Source of the DNA: Euglena gracilis
Lineage: Eukaryota; Euglenida; Euglenophyceae; Euglenales
Assembly (NCBI GenBank): GCA_039621445.1
Contig: CP154954.1
Span: 41,285,572 to 41,349,571, forward strand
Reading direction: 5' to 3'
DNA length: 64,000 nt
This document shows, piece after piece, positions 12,536-22,929 of the stretch. A program made the position numbers and the translations under genes. Numbering within the stretch: position 1 is the stretch's first letter; each line of letters opens with the position of its first letter. A model generated the notes under the pieces. That model was given only the letters and a program-made list of their open reading frames with translations, ran no database searches and had not been told where the DNA came from.

Positions 12536-12906
12536 CCCCTGCTGGCGACCACCCCCGAATAGCAAAATTTTGGCAATTTTTCAACATAAATTGGGGGGGG
12601 GACTCCCCCAACTGAAACAGACCGCCCCATACCCGCACACGCATGCCGCTGCTCAGCCCTCCTCAGCGCGGACAGCACCAAAAGAATCCCCCATTTCCCC
12701 GCCGAGCCGCGCTCAAGGAAAGGCGATACGCCCAAACCCCCAAGCTCCCATTCCCACTCCAACCTGGGGGCACGATTTCCACGGCCAATTGGCCCTAATG
12801 CCAAAAAGTGCAACCAGCCCCCGGGACCAGGTCAGCTGGGTTCCCCACCCCCAAAAACCCCATAATAACCGAACCACTGGTGGTCAACACCCCAAAATAG
12901 CAAAGT
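12536..12906 (-). repeat. Solitary reverse-oriented satellite monomers inside R2 copy 2
   Basis: Read on the minus strand, 12776-12906 follows the ~200-bp satellite order: TTTGCTATT, then GGTGTTGACCA, a TGGGGAACCCAGCTGACCTGG version of the core, then a GCACTTTTTGGCAT version. A second part with CGAATAGCAAAATTTTGGCA lies at 12545-12565. These are about 12 kb from the main array and in the opposite orientation, and they are more diverged than array monomers. Confidence 0.7.
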
Positions 12907-13029
12907 TTTGCTTTCTTCTTCCCCTTCTTTCGTATTCTTCATCTTCCTTCTGCTTTTTCCTTCATTTTCCTCCTCCTTCTCCTTCTTGGAGAGGACCTGA
13001 ATGACGAGGGTGTGGGGACACACAAAATT

Positions 13030-13441
13030 CTGGGGGCAGGCTTTTGCTTAAGGACCCTGGGGGGGGGGTACTGGCTAGCCAATCGGCTGGACACTGGAAA
13101 AAGTGGACAAGCTGGAACCCCCTCCCCCCTGGGGGGGGGGGGGGTCCGGGGGTCCCCGGACTGCAAAAATGAGGTTTTTAACAGGTTTTTGGCTGATTTT
13201 GTTCCAAAAATTCCCAAAATGGCCAAAAACGGGCATTTTGGCCATTTTGGGGGTCCCAAAAAAATTTTCCGGCGCTTTGCGCCGGTCACTGGAAAAAAAA
13301 TTTCCACTAGCTAGCCCTGCTAGCAGACCCCCCGGGGGGGGGGTCTGCTAGAAATCCCTAGCCAAATTTGGACTAGGTGCAGTCCAGCTCCCGGGGGGGG
13401 GGGGGGGTACTGCAATCCCTTAAGCAAAAGCCTGCCTGGGG
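13030..13441. mobile_element. 400-bp TIR element (CAGGCTTTTG family) with clean target duplication
   Basis: The element spans 13036-13435. It begins GCAGGCTTTTGCTTAAGG and ends with the exact inverted complement, 18 bp perfect. CTGGGG flanks both sides (13030-13035 and 13436-13441). The unoccupied site is present in R2 copy 1 near 6155, where CTGGGG occurs once before AAAATGCAG. If the ends are instead counted from CAGGC, the duplication is 8 bp with its two outer bases mismatched, which would fit hAT. The interior holds the hairpin CCGGCGCTTTGCGCCGG (13269-13285). Confidence 0.85.
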
Positions 13442-13483
13442 AAAATGCTGCAGTTTACTGAGCCAAAAAAAATTCGCAGTCAC

Positions 13484-13880
13484 CTCCAGCCCCTAATGGC
13501 CTCCTGGCCAGGCGACTTTCCTTTTCGTGATTATTTGGAAAACTTGAAACCCACTTTATAAAAAAAAACCCGAAAGACATTTGGCCAAAGCGTCTTCGGA
13601 AAACCAAAAAAAGCCTTTAGTGATGAATTATGTTTTGGCATGCCGGAAAATACTGCAGAAAAACACAAAAAAAACCTTTAAAAAATGCATTCTGGAAAAA
13701 ATTTTCTGACCAAGCAAAAATGCTGCGGCGAAATCTCGGCAAAAAAAAACAGCCAACTCGGGAAAAAATGCTTTCTGGCATCGCTGGAACATTGCCCCTC
13801 CACAAAAAAACCCATAAGAATGGGGGGGGGCTTCAACTTTTTGATCTTAACCCGATGGCCTTTAGATTGCCCTTTGAAAA
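13484..13880. repeat. Start of macro-repeat unit 3, before interruption
   Basis: It begins CACCTCCAGCCCCTAATGG and follows unit 1 from 159 onward in diverged form, including the GATGAATTATGTTTTGGC and CAGAAAAACAC stretches that align with about 300-350 of unit 1. Alignment is lost after about 13680. The missing continuation (unit 1 from about 430) resumes at about 18385. The part at 13725-13815 resembles 11115-11230. Confidence 0.6.
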
Positions 13881-13919
13881 TAGGCAGGCTTGGCAGGAGT
13901 CCGGGGGGGGAGGTGTGCT

Positions 13920-14285
13920 GTGGGAGGTTGGACCGCGGCCGGCCGCGGTCGGCCGCGGAAAACAGCTGTGGTTGGACCGCGGCCGGCCGCGGCCGGCCGC
14001 GGTCGGCCGCGGAAAACAGCTGTGGTTGGGACCGCGGCCGGCCGCGGCCGGCCGCGGACCAACCACGACCGAAAATTTCCATGCGTGGTTGGACAGTCAT
14101 TTGGCCGCGGTCGGCCGCGGCCGGCCGCGGTCCCAACCACAGCCAGTGTGCAACGCTCTTGGTTGGAAAGGATCTGGCCGCGGCCAGCCGCGGCCAAAAA
14201 CATTTCCAACCACGAGGGGGTGTGGTTGGAAATGGGTTGGCCGCGGCTGGCCGCGGCTGGCCGCGGTCAACGACGGCTTTTAGCC
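13920..14285. repeat. GC-palindrome cluster 1 (CCGCGG-based)
   Basis: The region is built from repeated CCGCGGCCGGCCGCGG palindromes joined by GGTTGG or CCAACC borders and the linker GGAAAACAGCTGTGG. Borders occur in inverted pairs, so single strands can fold into stems. A related cluster lies at 16498-16742. Long frames in both directions are a consequence of the palindromes and are not taken as genes. Confidence 0.8.
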
Positions 14286-14308
14286 ATCTCCAACCATAAC
14301 CCACCATG

Positions 14309-14390
14309 GAGCTATTACCCGAGTGGTCAAAGACTACGCTGTTATAAACAGTGTACTCTGGGTGCGTGGGTTCGAAACCCACATTGCTTA
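14309..14390 (+). tRNA. Class II tRNA-like sequence (Leu/Ser type body)
   Basis: The acceptor halves GAGCTAT and ATTGCTT pair at six of seven positions, counting a G-U pair, and are followed by A. The T arm GTGGG-TTCGAAA-CCCAC is perfect and holds a full B box, GGTTCGAAACC. The A-box region is TACCCGAGTGG, one base from consensus. A 7-bp anticodon stem closes the loop TTATAAA, and the variable region is about 12 nt. Strict counting gives anticodon ATA, which would read a Tyr codon and does not suit a class II body. The D stem pairs poorly. It is probably a degenerate or unusual tRNA gene. Confidence 0.45.
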
Positions 14391-14449
14391 CTTTAGTTCA
14401 GATAAATGTCTTTTGGTCCACATGAACTATTTTTCAAAAATAAGAAAAC

Positions 14450-14532
14450 TGAGTGTTGTGGGACTCGAACCCACGACGCTGGAAGATTGGCCTTTTGTCA
14501 GCATGGACTTTAACCACTCAGGTAAAGCACTC
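14450..14532 (-). tRNA. Second class II tRNA-like sequence, opposite strand
   Basis: On the minus strand the acceptor halves GAGTGCT and AACACTC pair at six of seven positions. The T arm GTGGG-TTCGAGT-CCCAC is perfect and includes the B box GGTTCGAGTCC, and the discriminator is A. The D region TTACCTGAGTGGTTAAAG closely matches that of the neighbour at 14309-14390. The anticodon arm does not form a standard 5-bp stem with U33, so this is probably a tRNA pseudogene or tRNA-derived. The two lie tail to tail, 59 bp apart. Confidence 0.4.
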
Positions 14533-14613
14533 TCTGAGCGTCAAACCTGTGTTTGCAAATGGGGAGGACACATGAACATGTTCACAAACAAAACGGCGGG
14601 TGGGTTTTGGGCC

Positions 14614-16070
14614 GGTTGGCAGATAAAAGGGGTTTATTTTGTTAATGAAAGGGATAGGGTTAGGTCGACTTGCACCCGAAAAGGGGTTGGCAGATAAAAG
14701 GGGTTGGCAGATAAAAGGGGTTTATTTTGTTAATGAAAGGGATAGGGTTAGGTCGACTTGCACCTGAAAAGGGGTTGGCAGATAAAAGGGGTTGGCAGAT
14801 AAAAGGGGTTTATTTTGTTAATGAAAGGGATAGGGTTAGGTCGACTTGCACCCGAGAAGGGGTTGGCAGATAAAAGGGGTTTATTTTGTTAATGAAAGGG
14901 ATAGGGTTACGGGTGCAAGTCGACCTAACCCTATCCCTTTCATTAACAAAATAAACCCCTTTTATCTGCCAACCCCTTTTATCTGCCAACCCCTTTTCGG
15001 GTGCAAGTCGACCTAACCCTATCCCTTTCATTAACAAAACAAACCCCTTTTATCTGCCAACCCCTTTTCGGGTGCAAGTCGACCTAACCCTATCCCTTTC
15101 ATTAACAAAATAAACCCCTTTTATCTGCCAACCCCTTCTCGGGTGCAAGTCGACCTAACCCTATCCCTTTCATTAACAAAATAAACCCCTTTTATCTGCC
15201 AACCCCTTTTATCTGGCAAGTAGACCTAACCCTATCCCTATCATTAACAAAATAAACCCCTTTTATCTGCCAACCCCTTTTATCTGCCAACCCCTTTTCG
15301 GGTGCAAATCGACCTAACCCTATCCCTTTCATTATCTAAACAAACCCCTTTTATCTGCCAACCCCTTCTCGGGTGCAAGTCGACCTAACCCTATCCCTTT
15401 CATTAACAAAATAAACCCCTTTTATCTGCCAACCCCTTTTATCTGCCAACCCCTTCTCGGGTGCAAGTCGACCTAACCCTATCCCTTTCATTAACAAAAT
15501 AAACCCCTTTTATCTGCCAACCCCTTTTATCTGCCAACCCCTTTCGGGTGCAAGTCGACCTAACCCTATCCCTTTCATTAACAAAATAAACCCCTTTTAT
15601 CTGCCAACCCCTTTTATCTGCCAACCCCTTCTCGGGTGCAAGTCGACCTAACCCTATCCCTTTCATTAACAAAATAAACCCCTTTTATCTGCCAACCCCT
15701 TCTCGGGTGCAAGTCGACCTAACCCTATCCCTTTCATTAACAAAATAAACCCCTTTTATCTGCCAACCCCTTCTCGGGTGCAAGTCGACCTAACCCTATC
15801 CCTTTCATTAACAAAATAAACCCCTTTTATCTGCCAACCCCTTTTCGGGTGCAAGTTGACCTAACCCTATCCCTTTCATTAACAAAAACAAACCCCTTTT
15901 ATCTGCCAACCCCTTCTCGGGTGCAAGTCGACCTAACCCTATCCCTTTCATTAACAAAATAAACCCCTTTTATCTGCCAACCCCTTCTCGGGTGCAAGTC
16001 GACCTAACCCTATCCCTTTCATTAACAAAATAAACCCCTTTTATCTGCCAACCCCTTTTCGGGTGCAAAT
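14614..16070. repeat. 71/89-bp tandem array with orientation switch
   Basis: The unit is GGTTGGCAGATAAAAGGGG, TTTATTTTGTTAATGAAAGG, GATAGGGTTAGGTCGAC and TTGCACCCGAGAAGG. A second GGTTGGCAGATAAAAGGG block gives the 89-bp version. About four units run forward to 14909; from 14910 about fifteen run as the reverse complement. Each unit has a telomere-like TAGGGTTAGG. The array lies between two GC-palindrome clusters and just before the telomeric block, which suggests a subtelomeric repeat. One member near 15210 and one near 15320 are variant. Confidence 0.9.
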
Positions 16071-16076
16071 CGATCG

Positions 16077-16465
16077 GGTGTGGGGAGGTGTGGGGGGTGT
16101 GGGGGGGGAGTGGGGGGGCGTGGGGGGTGTGGGGGGGGTGTGGGGGGTGTGGAGGGGGTGTGGGGGGTTGGGGGGGGGTGTGGGCGTACTCCTTCAAATA
16201 ACCCCACAAAATCTTTTTGGCCACAATGAAACACCATCGGGTTCTTTTGCAGAAATGCCAAAAATAAAACAATGAAAAGCGAAATGAAAAAAATTTTAAA
16301 TAAATATAAAAACAAAAATAAAAATAAAAAAGGTCACGTGAAATGATGTGACATGTGGGGGGTGTGGGGGGTGTGGGGGGTGTGGGGAGGTGGGGGTGGG
16401 GGGGTGGGGGAGGGGGGGGGTAAGGGGGGGTGTGGGGTGTGGGGGGTATGGGGGGGGGGGTGGTC
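16077..16465. repeat. TGTGGGG-rich simple sequence, two blocks
   Basis: Runs of GTGTGGGGGG occur at 16077-16190 and 16352-16465. They are separated by about 160 bp of AT-rich DNA containing AAATAAAAATAAAAATAAA. The G-strand orientation is opposite to that of the nearby telomeric repeats, which are C-rich on this strand. There is no gene. Confidence 0.8.
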
Positions 16466-16497
16466 ATTCACGGGAGGTAGGGCGACCGTTGTTTTTA

Positions 16498-16742
16498 GTC
16501 GCGGCCGGCCACGGCCGACCGCGGCCCTACCAAATAAAAATTTTAGGTAGGGCCGCGGCATGCCGCGGCCCTACCAAAAAAAAATTTTTGGTAGGGCCGC
16601 GGTCAGCCGCGGCCCTACCACGTCCCAGCACAAAAGAACGTGGTTGGGTCGCGGCCGGCCGCGGTCAGCCGCGGCCGGCCGCGACCCAACCTTCGGCAAT
16701 GTTTTGGTAGGGTCGCGGCCGACCGCGGTCAACCGCGGTCGG
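16498..16742. repeat. GC-palindrome cluster 2 (GGTAGGG...CCCTACC modules)
   Basis: Several modules read GGTAGGG or GGTTGGG, then CCGCGG palindromes, then CCCTACC or CCCAACC. Examples are 16552-16583 and 16602-16620. They are separated by A/T-rich spacers such as AAAAAAAAATTTTT. The last one runs directly into TAACCCTAACC of the telomeric block. The border words differ from cluster 1 by a single base, so the two clusters are one family. Confidence 0.8.
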
Positions 16743-18343
16743 CTAACCCTAACCAAACTAAAACCTAAAAAACTAACCCGAAAACCCAAACCTACCCTAA
16801 CCCTAACCCTACCCACGAACCCTAACTCTATCCCTAACCCTAAATCTATAACCCTAACACCCTATAACCCTAACCCCAAATCTAACTCTACCCCTATCCC
16901 TACCCCTATCCCTACCCTAAATCTACCCTAACCCTCACCCAAATTCTACCCTAACCCCTAACCCTAACCCTAACCCTAACCCTAAAACCACCCAAACCCG
17001 AACCCTGACCCTAACCCTAACCCTAACCCTACCCCTAACCCTAACCCTAACCCTAACACGAACCCTAACTCGAACCCTATAACCCAACCCTAACCCTAAC
17101 CCTAACCCTAACCCTAACCCAACCCTAACCCTAACCCTAACCCTACCCATCCCTAACCCTAACCCCAAAACCTAACCCTAACCCTAACCCTAACCCTAAC
17201 CCTAACTCTAACCCTAACCCTAACCCTTACCCTAACCCTAACCAACCCCAAATCTAACCCTAACCCTAACCCTAACCCTAACCCGAACCCTAACGCGAAC
17301 CCTAACCAACCCTAACCCTAACCCTAACCTAACCCAAAACCCTAACCCTAACCCTAACCCAACCCCTAACCCTAACCCTAAACCCAAACCTAACCCTAAC
17401 CCGAACCCTAACCCTAACCCCAAATCTAACTCTAACCCTATCCCTAACCCTAAATCTAACCCTAACCCTAACCCCAACCCTAACCCCAAATCTAACCCTA
17501 ACCCTAACCCTAACCCTAACCCTAACCCTAACCCTAACCCTAACCCTAACCCTAACCTAACCCTAACCTTTACCCTAACCCTTACGCTAACCCTAACCCT
17601 AACCCCAAATCTAACCCTAACCCTAACCCTAACCCTAATCCTAACTCTATCCCTGACCCTAACCCTAACCCTAACCCTAACCCTAACCCTAACCCTAACC
17701 CTTACCATAACCCTAACCCTAACCCTAACCCTAACCCTAACCCTAACCCTAACCCTATCCCTAACCCTATCCCTAACCCTATCCCTAACCCTAACCCTAA
17801 CCCTAAGCCTAACCCCAAATCTAAAAAAACCCTAACCCCTAACCGACCCTAACCCGAACCCGAACCCGAACCCTAAAAAGAAACCTATCCGAACCCTTCC
17901 CGAACCCTAACCAAACCCTAACCCTCCCAACCCTATCCTAACCCTAAACCCTAAACCCTAAACCCTATCCCTAACCGATCCCGAACCCTAACCCTAACAA
18001 CCCTAACCCTACCCTATCCCTAAATCTAACCCTAACCTAACCCTAACCCTAACCCTATCCCTAACTAAACCGAACCCGACCCCAACCCTAAATCTTCCCT
18101 AACCTAACCCGACCGCACCCTAACCCTAACCTAACCCGAACCCTAACCCCACCCCCCTAACCCTAACCCTAACCCTAACCCTAAGCCTAACCCTAACCCT
18201 AACCCTAACCCAAACCCTAATCTAACCCTAACCCTATCCCTAAATCTAACCCTAACCCTAACCCTAACCCTAACCCTATCCCTAACCCTAAATCTAACCC
18301 TAACCCTAACCCTAAATCTTACCCTAACCCTAACCCTAACCCT
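16743..18343. repeat. Interstitial degenerate telomeric repeat (CCCTAA)n
   Basis: About 1.6 kb is dominated by CCCTAA on the plus strand, with frequent variants CCCGAA, CCCTAT, CCCCAAATCTAA and CCTAACC. Purest runs are near 17090-17130, 17490-17560 and 17700-17760. The repeat type is TTAGGG. Unrelated DNA lies on both sides, so this is interstitial in the window as given. Arginine/glycine/leucine-rich frames on the minus strand only restate the repeat. Confidence 0.95.
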
Positions 18344-18384
18344 GTTCATTGGGCAAAGGTGTTCATTGGGCATGGGGGGGGGAA
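18344..18384. other. GTTCATTGGGC boundary motif at telomere edge
   Basis: Directly after the last CCCTAA comes a doubled GTTCATTGGGCA with a G run. The same doubled motif, slightly changed, lies at 52137-52170, and single copies lie near 51893 and 52137. Its reuse beside G-rich DNA suggests a repeat edge. Its role is unknown. Confidence 0.5.
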
Positions 18385-19195
18385 TACCTAATCACCTAAT
18401 CAAGCGCTCGGCGCCATTCATCCGGGGGGAGCATGGCGTTGGGAGCTGCATGCGTAGGGGGGGGGGTTGTGGGTTGTGGGTTGCGAAACCATCCACACCA
18501 GGCAGGCCGCCGCGCCATCCCGGTGCTCCGGCGGCGGCGAAGTCTGGTCTCCCCGGGGACGTCCTCGCCCTGCACACCACTGAGAGGGAGGCCCTGGGGA
18601 GGGGGAGTTTATTAGTTCCACCTTCCTCCCCCCTTGTGCAAATGGCAAAACACATTGCACGTGTTTTGCCCCAGACTTACAGCAGTTCATTTTGTTGATT
18701 TTATCCTCCGTAGTTCAGGCGGATCGAAAAAGCAAAAGCCTCCCAAATCAAAACCTGGGGGGGGGGAATGCAACATGGACCGTCAAAAAACACGACACAA
18801 AAAAAAACAAAAAAATTGCAAAAAAAACGCAACTCGCAGATGAAGCCCTTTAAACTCCCCCCTTTTCCAATGGAGAAACTCTGCTGGGCTCTGCTGGGGA
18901 AAAATTTCCATTTTGTATATTTGCACCTTCGAAAGCGAAGCGCTCGCAAACAATATTCGGCCACATTGACGCCAGCTCTCCCATTCCCCGGCGGGGGGGG
19001 GGGGGCGAAGTCATGCAGCAATTAAGGAATCCATGGCCCTACCACTCCTGTGGCCAAGCAGAGGAGGCTGAACACCTTGAGCTGGCTGGATAAAAAAGCT
19101 GCCAGGTGGTCCCCAACCTGCACCTGACCAGGGGTCGAACCGGGCACCAGGGAACCGAAACACACACAAAAAAGAATGCACCAAAAAAACCTGCC

Positions 19196-19196
19196 C

Positions 19197-19227
<31 letters not shown>

Positions 19228-19247
19228 ATATTATATATATATATTTA
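19196..19247. repeat. (TA)n microsatellite
   Basis: Two runs of TA dinucleotides flank ATGTTATATTA. The microsatellite is absent from the equivalent place in units 1 and 2. Confidence 0.95.
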
Positions 19248-21366
19248 ATATTTTTACAGAAAAAATGGCAGCCCCATTGAAACCCGTTTTTGACCCATTT
19301 TTGTCACGCGGGGAATTGTCATAATCAGTCACGCGGGGAAAGAGTGGCGCCGCCCCCATAGACTCCCACCTCACCCAGCAACGCACCTCAGTGGAAACGG
19401 CAATCTCTGACAGGTGCGACCCCAGTCAACACGGCCCCGCCATATGCCCGCCATTGCTTTCTCAGAGGGAGGCCCATCACTTCCCTTGGAGGAGGGGTCC
19501 CCATCTCCAACCTCGCACATGGCAGAGAGGAGCATACCTCTCGCGCTCGAGCCGCCATCCGCCTCTGCCACCGCAGCCACCGCTTCTGGCAGCCGCAGCT
19601 GTCATCTGGCCACCGATTTATTTTTGGAAGCTGCGGCATATTTGCAATCTTAGTAAGCCTTATTACACCAAAACACTGAACCTTTCCATCCCTGCGGTTG
19701 TGTGCGCTTCCGTGTCCGGGGTGGCCCTTCCATTAAAAAGGGGGGGATTGGGGCTTTCTCCGGGAGGGGGGCCAGCTTGTGCTGGGTTTGCCCTGGCCCA
19801 GTGCTGGCCGCCACCAAACATCAGCACCCCATGGGGGCATTTGAGTCAGTGGGATCAGGACACACGCGATGGCCAGGCGCCTATAGTCCAGCCCGAAACC
19901 TCACGCAGGTTGTGGCAGAAGGCCTGAGCATTTACATACTCTCTCTGCCTCTCGCATCCTGGTTCTCACCCCTCCTCCCCCCCTTCCGATGATGCATGTG
20001 GCTGGAGGTTAAACAAACCCCACCTGACCAAAGGTCGCCGGGGGGGAGTGGGGTTGGGGGTGGCGTGGGGGGCCGCCGGGGGCGGTCAGGCACCCCCATC
20101 GTGCAGCCGCGGACCCGATCGGTCCAAGAAACAGGGCAGGACTACAACAGGCCCAGGGCAGAGGTCGCAAGCAAGAGCACAGGAGTTCCAAGCAAAGCAG
20201 ACAAAGCACAATGTGGGAGCACGTTAGACAGCCCCAGCGAGCTGCAGCACCAAAGCAAAGGTGCAGCAAGACAGCAAACAGAGGCCTAGTCAGCTTGTGC
20301 GGCCTATGGAGGAAAGAGGTCGGGGGCTGCCGAACCATGGCAGCAAAAGCAAGGGGGGGGCCAAAAGGCCTAAGCACCGACCTGGCCATGAGCGACCACC
20401 ACACCAGTTCCCATTCTCATTCTCTGCTGGCCTCCGACTATAAGTGCCTGGCAGGGTCATGTCATCATGTGCCCGGTGGCGGCCGCACATGGGCCGGCAG
20501 GACCCCAAACATACAACGGGCAGCAAAAAGCATTGCCCTCTGCATTTGCGTGCCATGCACTGCCGGCCACGGTTTGGCACGGTTTGCATTATGCAAGAAA
20601 TCAACTGGGGGGGGACAGTGAAATTTCCCACGGGCGCCCCGTTGCTTCCGGCTGTTCAACCCCCCTCACAAAAAAAATCGGGCGTACAATGCCTGTCCTC
20701 CACGTTCGTCCAGCGGGGGGGGGGGGGGCTAGGGATTGGGTTGCAAAACCATCCGCACCACCAAAAGCGGTGGCCAGGCAGACCACCGTGCCGGCGCTGG
20801 CCTCCTTCCCCGCCGCGCTGCCGGCCCGCCGCGCCGTCCCCGGTGCTCCGGCAGCGGCGAAGTCTGGTCTGGGCCGCCAGCATCCCGGGGACGTCCTCGC
20901 CCTGCACACCAATGAGAGGGGGGATTGGGGGAGGGAGGGGGGGCATTGAGCGTCCTGGGGTGTCTCATCCGCTGCCCGGAAAAAAACCTACCATAAATAA
21001 ACAAAGCGCTGGCTGGCTCCCCTTGACGGGGGTTCCAGGCAGGCTTCTGCTTAGGGTCCGCAGGGGTCGTCCACTGGCAAGTATCAAAAAAAGACAGGTG
21101 GAATGATGGATGCAAAAAACCCGGAATTTATATGTACAACACATGTGTACATGGTAAAAAATTTGTACACATATGGCAGCAACCTTTTACTTGCCCCCTC
21201 CAATGGCCATGGTGCTTGGCCCCCCAGGGGGAGGGGGCAAATAAAATCTCCTGGGTCATCAAAAAAATATTTGCGGAATTGATAGAAAAGGGTTAGGGTT
21301 ACGAGTTCGGCCTAACTCTCAGCCCAACTTATAGATTGGCGTAAGGTGTACAAGTTAGGCCTAAGG

Positions 21367-22010
21367 TTAAACCCCCCCATTTAAACCGATCCGTCGGTTT
21401 ACGACTTTTGGGTTGACGGAAATCCTGGAAGGCATCGGTTTAGACGGGGGGTCGGTTTCAGGGGGAGCACACGGCTGGCTGACGGCGTGACGGAAGCGGG
21501 TTGATCTCAGCAAGGCAATTTCAATTGGCAAATGCCTACTTTGGTTGGCCAATTCCTAACTTTGAGTGACAAATGCCTAATTCGGGATGTAAATTCTTAA
21601 TTTTAGGGGCAGATGCTGAATTTTTGGGTGTAATATCCAATTTTTGGTGGCAAACTGCCTAATTTTGGGTGCAAACTTCTAATTTTACGTGGTAAATGCC
21701 TTATTATATATTTTTGGGTGCTCCAAATTTTCGGAGGAAAATGCCCAGTTTGAGGCGCAAACTCCAAAATTTGGAAGCAGATGCCTAATTTTGGGTGTAA
21801 AATCCCAATTTTGGGTCATCAAAAATAACGATTCAATGAGCCTGGACGCTCTTTCTGTTGGCGGCTTCTATTATGTTGTGCATGTTGCTCATCCAACTTG
21901 CCATGGGTCGGTGTATTCCTTTTTTGGGTTGACATTCTGCAATGGGTCGGTTTTGAAGGGTAGGTCGGTTTGGAAGGGCAGGTCGGTTTAAATGGGGGGG
22001 GGGGGTTTAA
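21367..22010. mobile_element. TIR element flanked by TTAA, copy 2
   Basis: TTAA at 21367-21370 and 22007-22010 borders ACCCCCCCATTTAAACCGA and its inverted counterpart, where the G run is expanded. The interior matches 3688-4331 closely, and the flanks match too, so both copies descend from one insertion before unit duplication. Confidence 0.55.
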
Positions 22011-22066
22011 GCTGAACGCCTCACCCTGATTCTGCTCCAACAATAACGCAAATTTTTTGGAACCAC

Positions 22067-22320
22067 GTGGAGCCAGTCACTACCCCACCGGGGGGGGGGG
22101 GTCGGCCACTCAGAAAAACAGCCACTTTCCAGTCACTTTGGGCCATTTTAGGCCCAAAAATTTTTTCCGGCGCCTTCGGCGCCGGGGTCACTCAAGCCAC
22201 TTTTGCCCACTCCTGGCCGACCCCCCCCCCCGGGGGGAGGGGGTCCGGGCCAAAAACCAGTCAGTCACTCTGAAAAAAACCAGTCACCCACCCCCGGGGG
22301 GGTGCTTAAGCAATTGCCTG
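22067..22320. mobile_element. Possible CAGTCAC-type hairpin element in unit 3
   Basis: The segment replaces most of block C. It holds repeated CCAGTCAC or GTCACT words, C-run/G-run pairs, and the hairpin CCGGCGCCTTCGGCGCCGG (22167-22185). The order of parts is similar to 23495-23775. Clean terminal repeats and a target duplication are not seen, so the borders are approximate. Confidence 0.4.
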
Positions 22321-22690
22321 CTAGCAATCCGCTGCATCAATTTTTTCTTGGTGTCATTTTCATTCTCGTAAAACGGAATGCGCACACTCGTACACAGCCC
22401 AGCCCCCCTTCCTACCGATGCAGCAGCACACACCTGGCAGCGAGTGGACCGGCGGGCAGGTGGTGGTGGGGGAACAGCGCAGCCCGCCGCTGCTCCTTCG
22501 CTTACCCCGCTCCTGCGCCGCCTTCTGGCCGCCGCTGCCTCCCGTCACTGCCCCCTTGCTCACACAAACAATGCAAAAACACAAACCCCACCACAACGTA
22601 CAATGCCCATTGACCGCTCGGAATGTGATGTGTGTTCCACACGTGTATATGCGTGCGTGCGTGCATGTCTGTGTTTGTGTGTGTGAGCGT

Positions 22691-22727
<37 letters not shown>

Positions 22728-22728
22728 C
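22691..22728. repeat. (CA)n microsatellite within R2 copy 3
   Basis: A CA run is surrounded by GT-rich sequence (22640-22815), forming a potential fold-back. The positionally equivalent region in R2 copy 2 is a pure GT run. Confidence 0.9.
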
Positions 22729-22929
22729 GATGTGCATGTGTGTGCACATGTATTTGGGTATGTGTGTGTGTTGTGTGTGCGTGTGTGTGTTTGTTTGTAG
22801 TGTGTGTGTTGTGTGCGTAAACTTCCTCCACAAAAAAAACACAAGCTTTTTGTGTTCATTGTATAGGCCAGCGGGGAGGACTTGTTTTGTGGGTGCATGG
22901 GCTGGGCGAGGGGGGTTGGGGGGTGGGTT

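Larger units (their letters stand above)
6182..13483. repeat. Macro-repeat unit 2
   Basis: Block A (6182-9260) matches unit 1 at a steady offset. The unit is about 1.3 kb longer than unit 1, partly because of a 447-bp TIR element (9283-9729) and a 400-bp TIR element (13036-13435). Between about 9750 and 11516 it carries a diverged block C, including a stretch near 11115-11230 that resembles 13725-13815. Most of 10000-11500 is AT-rich with no recognisable gene. Confidence 0.75.

Noticed and set aside
13678-14382. Opposed frames of over 200 codons across the CCGCGG clusters
   Set aside because: Palindromic GC repeats lack stops on both strands, and the frame runs into the tRNA-like sequence.
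14614-16070. CRISPR-like array of the 71/89-bp repeat
   Set aside because: The whole unit is conserved with no unique spacers, and the orientation flips.
16935-18373. Arginine/valine/glycine/leucine-rich frames on the minus strand
   Set aside because: They are translations of degenerate TTAGGG repeat.
19084-19160. tRNA gene on the minus strand (GGTTCGACCCC B-box match)
   Set aside because: No paired acceptor, D arm or anticodon arm could be built. The same place in units 1 and 2 lacks the B-box match, so it is chance similarity.
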